Numbered from the stretch's first letter, positions 16,249 through 25,808 are shown. The stretch is 64,000 nt of DNA from Acidobacteriaceae bacterium (GCA_030038195.1 JASHPJ010000124.1:1-64000); one strand, 5' to 3'. The notes: a model not told the origin generated them from the sequence alone. Numbers and translations are program-made.

Positions 16249-17499
16249 ATGACCCACCGGTTTGGCATCCTTCGCCGATTTCGCTTCAATCTGCCGCAGC
16301 GCATCGCTGCCGGCCTTCTCTTTCTGTTTCTCGCGCAGGGCCTGTGGGTCGCGGCACACCAGACGCTCACCGACCGCGACTACCAGTACGCGCGCTGCGG
16401 CCGCGAGACGTGGGAGCGGCCCTCGGCGCTGGCCGGCTACTTTACCACCTGCGGCAACATTCACGACGGCATTCTTGCCTATCGGCTGGCGGGCCTGCCG
16501 CTCACGCTCAATCTGCTGGCAGAGCACGCGCTGGATGTCTTTCGCAAGCCGGAAGACAAGGTGGTGCAGACCGGGGCCTCCGTCAACGGGTCCTGGTTCG
16601 CGGGATGGGAGACCACCGGCGAGGTGAGCACCTGGGAGCTGCGCCACCAGATGACGCACATCCTGCTGCTGCTGCGCCTTCCATTCCTGATGGCCGGCTG
16701 CGTGCTGGGCGGGTGCATCTGGTGGGTCACGCGGCGGCTTTATGGCAACCTGGGCGGATATACCGCGCTGGCGCTGTATTGCTTTTCACCTCCGGTGCTC
16801 AAGGCATGCCTTTCACCCAATACTGAGGTGCTGGCGGCGCTGGGCGTCTACGGCAGCGTTTACACCTGCATCGGCGTGGCTCACGCCATGCACGGGCCGC
16901 GGCGCAAATGGCGTCCGCGCATCGTGCTGCTCACCGTGCTCTTCGGTCTGGCCGCGGCTTCGCATGTTGCTGCACTGCCCGTCGCCGCGCTGCTGGGCCT
17001 GGTGCTCATGCTGTGGGTTGCAGAGGGCCACCGGAGCCAGGCGCTGCCCATTGTACTGGCTGCGTCCATGAGCGCGCTGGTGCTTTTGTTCGCCTGTTAC
17101 GGATTTTCTCCGGACGCATTCAGCTATGTATTCCGCTCCGCCGCCGGTTTCCTGTGGTTCTCACTCGATCCCATGCGGCGATTCTTCCTCACACTCGCGA
17201 ATGCCGGACTTACCGTCGCCGTGGGTGCCGCTGCGGCGCTTTACCTGCTGTCGCACCGATCGCGCTACTTCGGCAACACGGCGCCGTTGCTCTGTGCTCT
17301 CGTCTGCCTGACGCTGGTGATGACCGGCGTTCCCGGCAGCCCGTGGCTCTGGTCGGTGCCATTCCTTGTCACATTCGTCGGCGGCGTCTTTGCCGATATG
17401 TATGAAAACCCGCGCGAACGCCTGGCGCTGGCGGCGGCCGGAGCAATCGTGGTGTTGCAGATCGTGCTTTGCATGGCCAGTCTGCCAGGCATGGAGTAG
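16249..17499 (+). CDS. Polytopic membrane protein, glycosyltransferase-39-like topology
   Basis: About 416 residues with a first membrane helix at residues 18-36, a long extracytoplasmic loop holding YARCGRETWERPSALAGYFT, and eight or more further hydrophobic helices. The first-loop/multi-helix plan resembles PMT/ArnT-type or other lipid-linked sugar transferases, but I see no clear catalytic DE motif. I therefore call it only a membrane protein. A TTG three codons upstream is an alternative start; neither has a strong ribosome site. Function unknown. Confidence 0.55.
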   Translation: MTHRFGILRRFRFNLPQRIAAGLLFLFLAQGLWVAAHQTLTDRDYQYARCGRETWERPSALAGYFTTCGNIHDGILAYRLAGLPLTLNLLAEHALDVFRKPEDKVVQTGASVNGSWFAGWETTGEVSTWELRHQMTHILLLLRLPFLMAGCVLGGCIWWVTRRLYGNLGGYTALALYCFSPPVLKACLSPNTEVLAALGVYGSVYTCIGVAHAMHGPRRKWRPRIVLLTVLFGLAAASHVAALPVAALLGLVLMLWVAEGHRSQALPIVLAASMSALVLLFACYGFSPDAFSYVFRSAAGFLWFSLDPMRRFFLTLANAGLTVAVGAAAALYLLSHRSRYFGNTAPLLCALVCLTLVMTGVPGSPWLWSVPFLVTFVGGVFADMYENPRERLALAAAGAIVVLQIVLCMASLPGME

Positions 17500-17662
17500 A
17501 AATTTTGCCAGATCGTTCTTCAGCGGGACAGGCAAAAAACGCCTCATTCGATAGGCGACAAATTATCCCACCGCTCGCTGATTCTGTTGCATCTGGGAGC
17601 ATTGTCTTTCCATTTTGAGGCAAGCGCGCCGGCGGCAAGTATTTCCGTATCCAAATATGCTC

Positions 17663-17691
17663 TTGACGACATAGGTTTTTCACGTTATGTT
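17663..17691 (+). promoter_or_regulatory. Sigma-70-like promoter of the second HigBA pair
   Basis: TTGACG (17663-17668), a 17-base spacer and TATGTT (17686-17691), about 100 bases before the toxin start. The surrounding 200 bases are AT-richer than the neighbours. A GTTT...AAAC inverted pair brackets the -10 and could be an antitoxin operator. Confidence 0.5.
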
Positions 17692-17790
17692 AAACAGCAA
17701 GAGATTCGAGCCCCGAATAGTTCAGGCGACGGCTCCAAGATAGTGTGCGAATTGCGATTCGATCCGCGAGTCAATATTTGGAGTTGCGCG

Positions 17791-18174
17791 ATGCCTGAAA
17801 AGCCAGCGAATTTGTGGCAGGTTCTCTTCCACGATGAATTCTTGCCGGAATTCAGGCAGTTTGCCGAAGCGGTTCGGAAGGAGATCTACGCATCGCTCGA
17901 GATTCTCTCAGCGTTCGGCCCCCAACTCGGCCGGCCGCTGGTGGATACTTTGAAAGGATCGAAGCACTCGAATATGAAGGAACTCCGCGTACACGCCGGT
18001 GGCGGAGCATGGCGAATCGCGTTTGCGTTCGACGCGAAACGGAGAGCGATTCTGCTGGTGGGTGGCGACAAGGCTGGAATGTCAAAAGACAAGTTCTATC
18101 GCAGGCTTATTGAGGTGGCTGATCGCCGGTTCTCCCGGCATCGAGATGCCCTCGAAAAGGAGGCTAGAAGATAA
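17791..18174 (+). CDS. HigB-like (Gp49/RelE superfamily) toxin
   Basis: A 127-residue protein with the Gp49/HigB signature: LWQVLFHDEFLPEFRQF, EILSAFGPQLGRPLVDTLKG, NMKELRVH, AWRIAFAFDAKRRAILLVGG and DKFYRRLIEVADRRF. Family members cleave mRNA on the ribosome. The ATG at 17791 is taken because the family begins at this point; the frame is open further upstream but that part looks non-coding. The stop overlaps the antitoxin start (TAATG). The pair appears intact, unlike the one at 1.2-1.9 kb. Confidence 0.8.
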   Translation: MPEKPANLWQVLFHDEFLPEFRQFAEAVRKEIYASLEILSAFGPQLGRPLVDTLKGSKHSNMKELRVHAGGGAWRIAFAFDAKRRAILLVGGDKAGMSKDKFYRRLIEVADRRFSRHRDALEKEARR

Positions 18175-18557
18175 TGCCCATCCCCTACGAACAGGTTCTT
18201 GCCGAAGAGTCGGAAGAGACGCGGCAGTGGGTGAAGCTGCGCGCCCGTGAGATTGCTGCGGAACTGAACCTGCGTGAGATGCGCCGTCTCCGCAAGCTCA
18301 CTCAGACGCGGCTCTCAAAGAAGCTCAAGATCGGCCAGGAAGGTGTTTCGCGCATTGAAAAACGCGCGGACCTGTATCTCTCCACGCTGCGGAGTTATGT
18401 GGAAGCCGTAGGGGGAAAGCTCTTTCTCTTTGTCGAGTTTCCCGACCAGCCACCAGTGATTCTGGCTAGGCTCGGCGAAGCGCAGGCTGCGAAAAAAGCG
18501 AAAAAAAAGGGCCGGAGCGGCGCCAGAGCCAAGGCCGGATCGCGCCGCGCCGCATAA
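18174..18557 (+). CDS. HigA-like Xre antitoxin with basic tail
   Basis: A 127-residue partner of the toxin just upstream, with AAGGAGG before an ATG that overlaps the toxin stop. The HTH is at about residues 38-62 (RRLRKLTQTRLSKKLKIGQE, then GVSRIEKR), followed by LSTLRSYVEAVGGKLFLFVE, typical of antitoxins paired with Gp49-type toxins. The last 25 residues are nearly all Ala, Lys, Arg and Gly, an unusual tail likely to add non-specific DNA affinity. Expected to neutralise the toxin and repress the operon. Confidence 0.8.
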   Translation: MPIPYEQVLAEESEETRQWVKLRAREIAAELNLREMRRLRKLTQTRLSKKLKIGQEGVSRIEKRADLYLSTLRSYVEAVGGKLFLFVEFPDQPPVILARLGEAQAAKKAKKKGRSGARAKAGSRRAA

Positions 18558-18637
18558 GTGGCCGAAGGCTCGTGCCCGGCACGCGAAATACAGATATAAA
18601 CCCAAGCAAAATAAAGGCTTATTTGCACAGTCTCGTC

Positions 18638-18667
18638 TTGCTAAACTGGGCCTGCGAAAGGTAAAAT
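18638..18667 (+). promoter_or_regulatory. Candidate gyrA promoter
   Basis: TTGCTA (18638-18643), an 18-base spacer and TAAAAT (18662-18667), 78 bases before the gyrA ATG. Confidence 0.4.
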
Positions 18668-18744
18668 AAGGATATAGGCCTGCGGACTCCGGTCCTGCAT
18701 CTCCCGGAATTTTTGCCGCCTTCCTGCGGGCTCAAGAAATCTCT

Positions 18745-21558
18745 ATGGCAGACGATCAGAACCCTCAGCTTCCCTTGGATGGCGGTGTTCCGCCCGGCGG
18801 CTCAAACCTCGTCCCGATCAACATCGAAGAGGAGATGCGCCGCTCCTATCTCGACTACTCGATGAGCGTCATCATCGGGCGGGCGCTGCCCGATGCGCGC
18901 GACGGCCTCAAGCCTGTGCACCGGCGCGTGCTCTACACCATGAGTGAGATGGGCCTGGAATACAACAAAAAGTACACCAAGTGCGCCAAGGTTGTGGGCC
19001 AGGCAATGGGCGTCTACCATCCGCACGGCGACTCGGCCATCTACGACACGCTGGTGCGCATGGCGCAGCCGTTTTCGCTGCGCTACCCGCTGGTGGACGG
19101 CCAGGGCAACTTCGGCTCTGTCGACGGCGACCCTCCGGCGGCGATGCGTTACACCGAGTGCCGCATGGAACGCATCACCGGCGAACTGCTGGCCGACATC
19201 GAGATGGAGACCGTGGACTTCGCTCCCAACTACGACGAGTCCACGCTTGAGCCATCGGTTCTGCCTACGCGCATTCCCAATCTCATCGTCAACGGGTCGA
19301 GTGGCATCGCTGTGGGCATGGCGACGAATATTCCGCCGCACAACCTTACCGAAGTGGTGAATGCAGCCATCGCGCTGGTCAGGAATCCGAATGCCGGCCT
19401 CATCGAAGTGCTGAAACACGTGCAGGGTCCGGACTTTCCCACCGGCGGCTTCCTTTACGGCCGTGCCGGCATTGCCAACGCGTACAAGACCGGCCGCGGC
19501 CGCTTCATGATGCGCGCCCGCGTGGCCATGGAGAACCTGACCAAGGAAAAGCAGGCCATCATCGTCACCGAGATTCCCTACCAGGTGAACAAGGCCAAGC
19601 TCATCGAGCGCATTGCCGAGCTGGTGAACGAAAAAGTCATCGACGACATTGGCGACGTGCGCGACGAGAGCGACCGCGACGGCATGCGCATCGTCATCGA
19701 GCTCAAACGCGGGGCGCAGCCTGAGATTGTGCTCAACCAGCTCTATAAGCACACGCAGATGCAGGAGAGCTTTTCGATGATCTTCCTGGCCGTGGTCAAC
19801 GGCCAGCCGCGCGAGCTGGGCCTGGACGGCGCGCTGCGCGTCTTCATCGATCACCGCATCGACGTGGTGCAGCGCCGCACCGTCTTTCTGCTGCGCAAGG
19901 CCCGCGAGCGCGAGCACATCCTGGAAGGCTACAAGATTGCGCTCGACAACCTCGACACCGTGATCCGCATCATCCGCGCGTCTGCCTCGCGGGCCGAGGC
20001 GCGCGAAAACCTCTACGCGTGGGGCAAGGGCACTGAGATCGTCATCCATCTCGACCGCGAGCGGCTGCCCGGCGAAGAACGCGGTCTTTCTCTGCGCCAG
20101 GTGGACGCGATCCTCGAGCTGCAGCTTTACCGGCTCACGCAGTTGTCGGTCGACGAAATTCTGAACGAACTCAAGGAAATCCGCCTCAAGATCGCCGAAT
20201 ACGAAGAGATCCTCGCCAGCGAGAAAAAGCTGCGCGGCGTGATCGTCAAGGAGCTTGAAGAGGTCCGCGACCGCTTCGGCGACAAGCGCCGCACGGAGAT
20301 CATCGACGAGAGCGCCGAGCTGCAGCTTGAAGATCTCATTGCCGATGAGCAGGTGGCCGTGACGGTGAGCCACCAGGGCTATCTGAAGCGCACGCCCATC
20401 TCCACCTATCGCCAGCAGCGGCGCGGCGGCGCCGGCCGCACCGGCATGAAGACGCGCGAGGAAGACTTCGTCTCGCAGTTGATCGTGGACTCGACCCACG
20501 CCTATCTGCTCTGCTTCACTAACACCGGTCGCGTCTATTGGCTCAAGGTCTACGAGATTCCCGACGTGGGCGCAGCGGGCAAGGGCAAGTCGATCCAGAG
20601 CCTGCTCGACCTGCAGCCCGGCGAAAACGTGCGCGCCATCCTGCCGGTGCGCGACCTTGAAGAAGAAGGCAAGTACATCTTCTTTGCCACGCGCAACGGA
20701 ACCGTGAAGAAGACGCCGCTCAAGGACTTCTCGAACGTGATGTCGCGCGGCATCATTGCCATTGCCATCGAAAAGGAGGATGACCTGGTTGCCGCCGATC
20801 TCACCAACGGCAAACAAACCATCTTCCTGGCTACGCGCGAAGGCATGGCGATTCGCTTCGACGAGGAGTACGATCCGGATCGCAGCGGCGCAGGTCTTCG
20901 TCCGATGGGCCGTAACGCGGCCGGTAACCGCGGCATCTCGCTGAAGAAAGGCGATTATGTCATCGGCGCTGCTGTCACCAACTCCGACGCAATGCGCGAC
21001 AAGGAACGCGACGAGTGTGCCGCGAAGCTGGGTCTCACGGACAAGCTTGCTGCCCTCCGCAAGGCCTGTGCCGGAGCGGAGGAAGCTCTCGTCAAGGCCC
21101 GCGAAGACTACCGGAACAAGCTCGTCGACGCCTCCGCCGTTACCGCAGCCGAGAAAGCCCGCGACGATGTGTGGAAGGCGATCAAGGGCCTCGACGACAA
21201 GCTCTGCGTCACCCGGCAGCTCATCCTTACCGTCACTGAAAACGGCTTCGGCAAGCGGACAGATGTAGACGAGTACCGCCTTACCGCCCGCGGCGCACAG
21301 GGTGTCACCAATCTCAAGGCAACGCCGAAGGTGGGTAAGACAACTTCCATCCTGCTGGTGAACGAAACCAGCGAGTTGATGGTTATCAGCCAGTTCGGCA
21401 AGATCATCCGCATCGACACCAAGCAGGTGCGCGCGGCCGGCCGCGCCACGCAGGGCGTCCGCCTGCTGAACCTGGAACCGGAAGACAAGGTGGCCGCCGC
21501 GGTGATCATCCCGCCCGAAGAGGCAAGCAAGGACGACGAGCCGACGCTGCTGCAGTAA
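18745..21558 (+). CDS. gyrA: DNA gyrase subunit A with a C-terminal insertion
   Basis: A 937-residue type IIA topoisomerase subunit that, with GyrB, introduces negative supercoils. The catalytic tyrosine is Y136 in [10 protein letters not shown]. The quinolone-resistance region reads [11 protein letters not shown] with S97 and D101 at the usual Ser83/Asp87 positions, i.e. the quinolone-sensitive form. The GyrA box is QRRGGAG instead of QRRGGKG, which still identifies gyrase rather than ParC. About 79 residues (746-824), Lys/Glu/Ala-rich and probably coiled coil, interrupt the pinwheel between [10 protein letters not shown] and [14 protein letters not shown]. The insertion has ordinary codon use, so it is a native part of the gene. 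Confidence 0.96.
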   Translation: MADDQNPQLPLDGGVPPGGSNLVPINIEEEMRRSYLDYSMSVIIGRALPDARDGLKPVHRRVLYTMSEMGLEYNKKYTKCAKVVGQAMGVYHPHGDSAIYDTLVRMAQPFSLRYPLVDGQGNFGSVDGDPPAAMRYTECRMERITGELLADIEMETVDFAPNYDESTLEPSVLPTRIPNLIVNGSSGIAVGMATNIPPHNLTEVVNAAIALVRNPNAGLIEVLKHVQGPDFPTGGFLYGRAGIANAYKTGRGRFMMRARVAMENLTKEKQAIIVTEIPYQVNKAKLIERIAELVNEKVIDDIGDVRDESDRDGMRIVIELKRGAQPEIVLNQLYKHTQMQESFSMIFLAVVNGQPRELGLDGALRVFIDHRIDVVQRRTVFLLRKAREREHILEGYKIALDNLDTVIRIIRASASRAEARENLYAWGKGTEIVIHLDRERLPGEERGLSLRQVDAILELQLYRLTQLSVDEILNELKEIRLKIAEYEEILASEKKLRGVIVKELEEVRDRFGDKRRTEIIDESAELQLEDLIADEQVAVTVSHQGYLKRTPISTYRQQRRGGAGRTGMKTREEDFVSQLIVDSTHAYLLCFTNTGRVYWLKVYEIPDVGAAGKGKSIQSLLDLQPGENVRAILPVRDLEEEGKYIFFATRNGTVKKTPLKDFSNVMSRGIIAIAIEKEDDLVAADLTNGKQTIFLATREGMAIRFDEEYDPDRSGAGLRPMGRNAAGNRGISLKKGDYVIGAAVTNSDAMRDKERDECAAKLGLTDKLAALRKACAGAEEALVKAREDYRNKLVDASAVTAAEKARDDVWKAIKGLDDKLCVTRQLILTVTENGFGKRTDVDEYRLTARGAQGVTNLKATPKVGKTTSILLVNETSELMVISQFGKIIRIDTKQVRAAGRATQGVRLLNLEPEDKVAAAVIIPPEEASKDDEPTLLQ

Positions 21559-21597
21559 ACGACATAAAGGGACTCTTGGCGAAAGGCTTTAGTGAGG

Positions 21598-21813
21598 ATG
21601 GACAAGACAATTCGCCGCGTATCCGATGTAGGGGACCAGGAAGTGGAGAACTATCGCTACTGGCAGAGCCGGTCAGTTGGAGACCGGCTCATTGCGGTAT
21701 GCGAATTGAGCGAAGCCGCCTACGCCTTTGCCGCCGCCTTTCAAGGAGTACCGGCCCATGATGACCAAGGATCTGAAGGATCTTCTGCGTGCATTCAACG
21801 CGAACACTGTTAA
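21598..21813 (+). CDS. Small partner of the nucleotidyltransferase, hypothetical
   Basis: A 71-residue protein beginning MDKTIRRVSDVGDQEVENYR and continuing YWQSRSVGDRLIAVCELSEA. Short genes with a D/E-YW-S-ER pattern commonly precede MNT-type nucleotidyltransferase genes like the one that follows; this is from general familiarity, not a search. It overlaps the next start by 56 bases. The last 20 codons look random, so the true end may have been altered. Start chosen at the ATG; a GTG two codons earlier is possible. Confidence 0.5.
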   Translation: MDKTIRRVSDVGDQEVENYRYWQSRSVGDRLIAVCELSEAAYAFAAAFQGVPAHDDQGSEGSSACIQREHC

Positions 21814-22223
21814 ATATCTCATCGTTGGCGGCCATGCTTTCGGTGTTCATGCACAGCCGCGTGCAACAAAGGATCTTGATCTGTTCATCGGTGCCGACGC
21901 AGAGAATGCGCAAGCTGTTTTCCGCGCACTCGCGCAGTTTGGAGCGCCGTTAGAAGGAATGAGTCCAGCGGACTTCGCTGATGGGACAACCTTTCAACTC
22001 GGTCAGCCTCCCGATCGAATCGATAATTCTGCAAAAAATCGATGGCGTCAGCTTCGATGAGGCTTGGGAGAACCGTGTTGAGGGCAAAATCGACGACGAG
22101 GTTCCCGCTGCCGTTATATCGAGAGACGATCTAATTCGCAATAAGCTCGCCAGCGGACGCGAGCAGGATCTTTTGGATGTAAAACAGCTTCGCCATGCAG
22201 CCGAAGTTGCAAGACGCAAATAG
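21758..22223 (+). pseudogene. Nucleotidyltransferase, frameshifted
   Basis: The first part (MMTKDLKDLLRAFNANTVKY, LIVGGHAFGVHAQPRATKDL, then DLFIGADAENAQAVFRALAQFG) is a typical nucleotidyltransferase-fold protein with the GG ... D-x-D pattern. It reads through GTTFQLGQPPDRID and then shifts frame. The rest of the family (LQKIDGVSFDEAWENR, ISRDDLIRNKLASGREQDLL) continues in the +1 frame to 22223. Removing one A from the pair at 22024-22025 restores RIDILQKIDG, so a single-base insertion has broken the gene. AAGGAG precedes the ATG at 21758. Such genes are often island-borne toxin or defence components; here it appears inactive unless the base is a sequencing error. Confidence 0.8.
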
Positions 22224-22245
22224 TATTTGAGAGGGATAATCTGCG

Positions 22246-23010
22246 ATGCCCGCAACCGGCGCCAAACCGATCGATACGGCCGATGAAGCCAGCGCCGCGC
22301 AGGCTGTGCGGCAGATGTTCGATTCCATCGCGCCGCGCTACGACCTGCTGAACCACGTGCTCTCCGCCAATGTGGACCGGCTGTGGTGGCGCCGGGCGGC
22401 GCAGCGGTTCTGCACTGTGCTGGCGCGGCCTGACGCCGCCATCCTCGACATCTGCTGCGGCACGGGCGACATGACCATGGCGCTGCTGAAGCATCGCCCG
22501 CAGGGAGCGCGGTCTATCCTCGCCGGCGATTTTTCGCGTGGCATGCTGGCGCGTGGCGCGCACAAGTTTGCGCGCCACGCCGTCACCGTCCTCGAAGCCG
22601 ACGCGCTACACCTGCCGCTGCGCAACGGCTCGCTCGATCTCGTCGTGACCGCGTTCGGATTTCGCAACCTGGCCAACTACGAGGCCGGCCTGCGCGAGTT
22701 TCATCGTGTTTTGAAGCCGGGCGGTCAGCTCGGCATCCTCGAGTTCAGCGAGCCGGGCGGGCTGATCGGCAAAGCCTATGCCGTCTACTTTCGCCGCGTG
22801 CTGCCGGCCATTGGCCGCATGATCTGCGGCCCCGTTTCTGGTGATGTTGCCGGGCCGTACACCTATCTGCCCACCTCGGTTGGCAATTTTCCACCGCCCG
22901 CCGCGATGCTCGGCATGCTGCGCACGACCGGCTACTCCGAGGCGGCGTGGCAGCCCTATACCTTCGGCATCGCCGGGTTGTACACGGCTGCGCGGGCAAC
23001 GGTAAGCTAG
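22246..23010 (+). CDS. ubiE: Demethylmenaquinone / 2-polyprenyl methyltransferase
   Basis: A 254-residue SAM-dependent methyltransferase. FDSIAPRYDLLNHVLSANVD and WWRRAA are the UbiE/MenG N-terminal motif. The SAM-binding motif is ILDICCGTGDM (Asp68 onward). FRNLANYEAGLREFHRVLKP and GGQLGILEFSEP are the second family signature, and the C-terminal YTYLPTSVGNFP matches. It carries out the C-methylation step of menaquinone (or ubiquinone) synthesis; menaquinone is more likely in Acidobacteriota. The next gene starts 6 bases after the stop. Confidence 0.92.
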   Translation: MPATGAKPIDTADEASAAQAVRQMFDSIAPRYDLLNHVLSANVDRLWWRRAAQRFCTVLARPDAAILDICCGTGDMTMALLKHRPQGARSILAGDFSRGMLARGAHKFARHAVTVLEADALHLPLRNGSLDLVVTAFGFRNLANYEAGLREFHRVLKPGGQLGILEFSEPGGLIGKAYAVYFRRVLPAIGRMICGPVSGDVAGPYTYLPTSVGNFPPPAAMLGMLRTTGYSEAAWQPYTFGIAGLYTAARATVS

Positions 23011-23015
23011 AGGCG

Positions 23016-24500
23016 ATGAGATCGAGGCCCGAGTGCGCCGCTCCCAGCGCGTCCACTTCCGGCGAACGCCGCCCGGACGCGCAGGCGTTCGGCCAGGCTC
23101 ATATCTCCGCGGAAAAGCGCCGCGTGGCGCGGGGCTCCATGCTGGCGGCGGCGGCCATGACGCTGCTCAAGCTTGCGGCCGGCCTGCTCTCCGGTTCGTT
23201 GGGCGTGCTGTCAGACGCGGCGCACTCGGGCCTCGATCTCATCGCTTCCGCGCTCACCTATTTTTCCGTCCGCCTGAGCGACAAGCCTGCCGACGAGGAC
23301 CACACCTACGGCCACGGCAAGGTCGAGAACCTGTCCGCGTTTACTGAGGCTGGGTTGATGGCCGTCTCCTGCGCGTGGATTATCTGGGAAGCCATCGACC
23401 GCATCTTCTTTCATCCGGTTGTCCTGCATCATTCCCTGTGGCCGGTGCTGGTGCTGGTTGCGTCCATTGGAGTGGATTCCTGGCGCTCGCGCCGGCTGAG
23501 AGCTGTCGCCCGACTGACCGGCTCTCCCGCGCTGGCCACAGACGCCTTTCATTTTTCTTCTGACATCTGGTCTACGCTGGCGGTGCTCGCCGGCCTTGGC
23601 ATGACCTGGCTGGGCGCGCGTTCTGGCGTGGGCTGGTTACGCTATGCAGATCCGCTCGCGGCAATCGTTGTCTCACTCATGATTCTGCGCATGACCGTCC
23701 GCCTGGGCCACGAGGCGGCAGGCGCGCTGATCGATGAGATTCCCGCGGAGACACGCCGCAGGCTGGTGCGCGAAGTGGAGCGCGTGGAGGGAGTGCTGGC
23801 CGTGGAGCAGGCGCGCGTCCGCCGCGCCGGCGCCGATTACTTTGCCGACCTCACGCTAGCGCTGCCGCGCCGCTCCACCTTCGAGCACACCGAGGAGCTG
23901 GTGCAGGCAGCCACGGCCGCGGCGCATCGCGTGCTGCCCACCGCCGATGTCGTCATTCACACCGTGCCGCGCCAGACGCGCGCCGAAAGCATCTTTGACC
24001 GCGTGCGCGCCGTGGCCGCGCGCAACAACGTCTCGGTGCACGAGCTCAGCATCCAGTCCCACAACAGCCGGCTGCGCGTTGAGCTGCACGTTGAGATTGA
24101 AGAGAACATGCGCCTGCGCGAGGCCCATGGCTTTGTCAGCTCGCTCGAAGCGGAGATCCTGCGCGAAGTTCCCGAGATCGACGCGGTGCTCACGCACATC
24201 GAGAGTGAGCCGGCGACGATCGAGCAGCCGGGCGAATCCGCCGTCGAGGATCGGAGGGCCGAGCAGACCATGCGCACCGTGGCTGCGGGATTTCCTGACA
24301 TTGTGGACGTGCACGCCATCTCTGTGAGCCACGCAGGCGACCATATCTCGCTCACCTGCCACTGCACGCTGCCCGACGAACTGCCCATGTACCGCGTCCA
24401 CGAGATCATCACCGCGCTCGAAGACCGCTTCAAGCTCGAGTGTCCTGAGGTTTACCGCGTCACCATTCATCCCGAGCCGGTGACGGATAATACCCGATAG
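23016..24500 (+). CDS. Cation diffusion facilitator with enlarged C-terminal region
   Basis: A 494-residue CDF transporter, well above the usual 300 or so. Six membrane helices occupy roughly residues 40-230. Metal-site motifs are SDAAHSGLDL in helix 2, HTYGHGKVE before helix 3 and TDAFHFSSDIWS in helix 5. Three consecutive ferredoxin-like cytoplasmic units follow helix 6: one with ADLTLALPRRSTFEHTEELV, one with RVELHVEIEENMRLREAHGF and one with SLTCHCTLPDELPMYRVHEI. The family exports Zn, Co, Fe or Mn in exchange for protons. The start at 23016 leaves 6 bases after ubiE. Metal specificity unknown. Confidence 0.88.
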   Translation: MRSRPECAAPSASTSGERRPDAQAFGQAHISAEKRRVARGSMLAAAAMTLLKLAAGLLSGSLGVLSDAAHSGLDLIASALTYFSVRLSDKPADEDHTYGHGKVENLSAFTEAGLMAVSCAWIIWEAIDRIFFHPVVLHHSLWPVLVLVASIGVDSWRSRRLRAVARLTGSPALATDAFHFSSDIWSTLAVLAGLGMTWLGARSGVGWLRYADPLAAIVVSLMILRMTVRLGHEAAGALIDEIPAETRRRLVREVERVEGVLAVEQARVRRAGADYFADLTLALPRRSTFEHTEELVQAATAAAHRVLPTADVVIHTVPRQTRAESIFDRVRAVAARNNVSVHELSIQSHNSRLRVELHVEIEENMRLREAHGFVSSLEAEILREVPEIDAVLTHIESEPATIEQPGESAVEDRRAEQTMRTVAAGFPDIVDVHAISVSHAGDHISLTCHCTLPDELPMYRVHEIITALEDRFKLECPEVYRVTIHPEPVTDNTR

Positions 24501-24536
24501 AGCGTGTGAGGTTTCTGTCGGGGAGAGCTAGCAGCC

Positions 24537-25289
24537 ATGAAAAGCCGCGCCATCGTCAACTTCTTCCAGATAGCCTCGCTGCTTATGCTGCTGCTTGCGG
24601 TGGCGCTGCTGGCGGCCATCACCACCATGCACTTCGCCATCCACGGCGCAGAAGTGCAGGTGCCGGCGCTCAAGGGCATGACCGTGGCCGATGCGCGCCG
24701 CGAAACCGCCGGACTTGGTCTCAGCCTCGATGTGGACAACCGCTATTATTCCGGCGATGTGGCCGCTGGGCATATTCTCACGCAGTCGCCTGCGCCGGGC
24801 ACTGTGGTGCGCCGCGAGTGGCGCGTGCGCGTTTCCGAGAGCCTTGGCCCGCAAAAGGTGGATGTGCCAGACACGATGGGCATGGAAGACCGCATCGCCG
24901 CGCTGGAGCTGCGCCGCGCCGGACTCGAAGTGGGAGCCACCATCGATCTGCCCGATGCCGATGCTGCGGCAGGCACGGTGCTTGCCCAGGATCCACCGGC
25001 GCACGCGCAGGATATTGCGCAACCCAGCGTGAGCCTGCTGGTTGCCGCGCCCGACACCGAGGCTGCTGACGGATACGTGATGCCCGATCTCGCCGGGCTG
25101 CCCATCGTCACGGCGCAGATGCAACTGGCGAAGGTCGGCATCAAGACAGCCACCCCGAACTACGCGGAAGGCCCGATCCAGGTGGCAGGAGGGTTCGCCG
25201 CCCAGCCCGGCATGGTCGTGGCGCAGTCGCCGCTGGCCGGCGCGCGCGTGGATCAAACCATCCTGGTCAAATTGACCGTTGCAAAGTAG
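24537..25289 (+). CDS. Membrane-anchored PASTA-domain protein
   Basis: A 250-residue protein with a short cytoplasmic N-terminus and one membrane helix (about residues 10-34). Three PASTA units of about 65 residues follow, opening VQVPALKGMTVADARRETAG, VDVPDTMGMEDRIAALELRR and YVMPDLAGLPIVTAQMQLAK, each ending in a QSP/QDPP-type turn. PASTA domains bind peptidoglycan fragments or beta-lactams and normally sit behind Ser/Thr kinases or on penicillin-binding proteins. No kinase or transpeptidase domain is present here, so this is a stand-alone cell-wall-facing receptor or scaffold. Confidence 0.85.
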   Translation: MKSRAIVNFFQIASLLMLLLAVALLAAITTMHFAIHGAEVQVPALKGMTVADARRETAGLGLSLDVDNRYYSGDVAAGHILTQSPAPGTVVRREWRVRVSESLGPQKVDVPDTMGMEDRIAALELRRAGLEVGATIDLPDADAAAGTVLAQDPPAHAQDIAQPSVSLLVAAPDTEAADGYVMPDLAGLPIVTAQMQLAKVGIKTATPNYAEGPIQVAGGFAAQPGMVVAQSPLAGARVDQTILVKLTVAK

Positions 25290-25307
25290 ACAGCAAGGAG
25301 CCGCCGC

Positions 25308-25808
25308 ATGGGATTGGTAGAAGATATCGAACGCGTAGCGCTGCAGGAGCGCGAACTGCGCCTGCCACAACTGGATGCGCAGGTGGCATGGGAGCTTGGC
25401 ACGCGGCTGAGGACCATGGCCGTCGACCGCGGCCTGGCGATTGTGATCGACGTGCGCCGCTTCGGCCAGCCGCTCTTTTATGCCGCGCTTGAGGGCACCA
25501 CGCCGGACAATCCCGAATGGGTGCGCCGTAAAAGCAATGTCGTGGCGCGGTATCATCGCAGTTCCTACGGGATGGGGCTGCAACTGAAGATGAAGGGCCA
25601 GACGCTGGAGGAACGAGGGCACGCGATTGCCGACTTTGCCGCGCATGGCGGCTCGTTTCCGTTGCACGTGGAAGGGGCGGGGATTGTCGGCAGCGTTACC
25701 GTCTCCGGCCTGCCGCAGCGCGCCGACCATGAATTCGTGGTGGAAGCTCTCTGTGCGCTGCTCGGCCGCGATTACGCTGCATTGAAACTCGGTCCGGAAT
25801 TGAATTGA
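25308..25808 (+). CDS. UPF0303 family (heme-degrading-domain-like) protein
   Basis: A 166-residue soluble protein with UPF0303 / GlcG-HbpS fold blocks: LAIVIDVRRFGQPLFYAALE, NPEWVRRKSNVVARYHRSSY and FPLHVEGAGIVGSVTVSGLP, ending HEFVVEALCALLG. No signal peptide. The biochemical role of the family is not settled; related folds bind heme or cobalamin. It starts 18 bases after the PASTA gene, with AAGGAG before the ATG, so the two may share a transcript. Confidence 0.82.
   Translation: MGLVEDIERVALQERELRLPQLDAQVAWELGTRLRTMAVDRGLAIVIDVRRFGQPLFYAALEGTTPDNPEWVRRKSNVVARYHRSSYGMGLQLKMKGQTLEERGHAIADFAAHGGSFPLHVEGAGIVGSVTVSGLPQRADHEFVVEALCALLGRDYAALKLGPELN

Noticed and set aside
18802-20817. 671-codon minus-strand frame inside gyrA
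   Set aside because: Shadow of gyrA; no motifs of its own, rich in His, Val and Asp as expected for such shadows.
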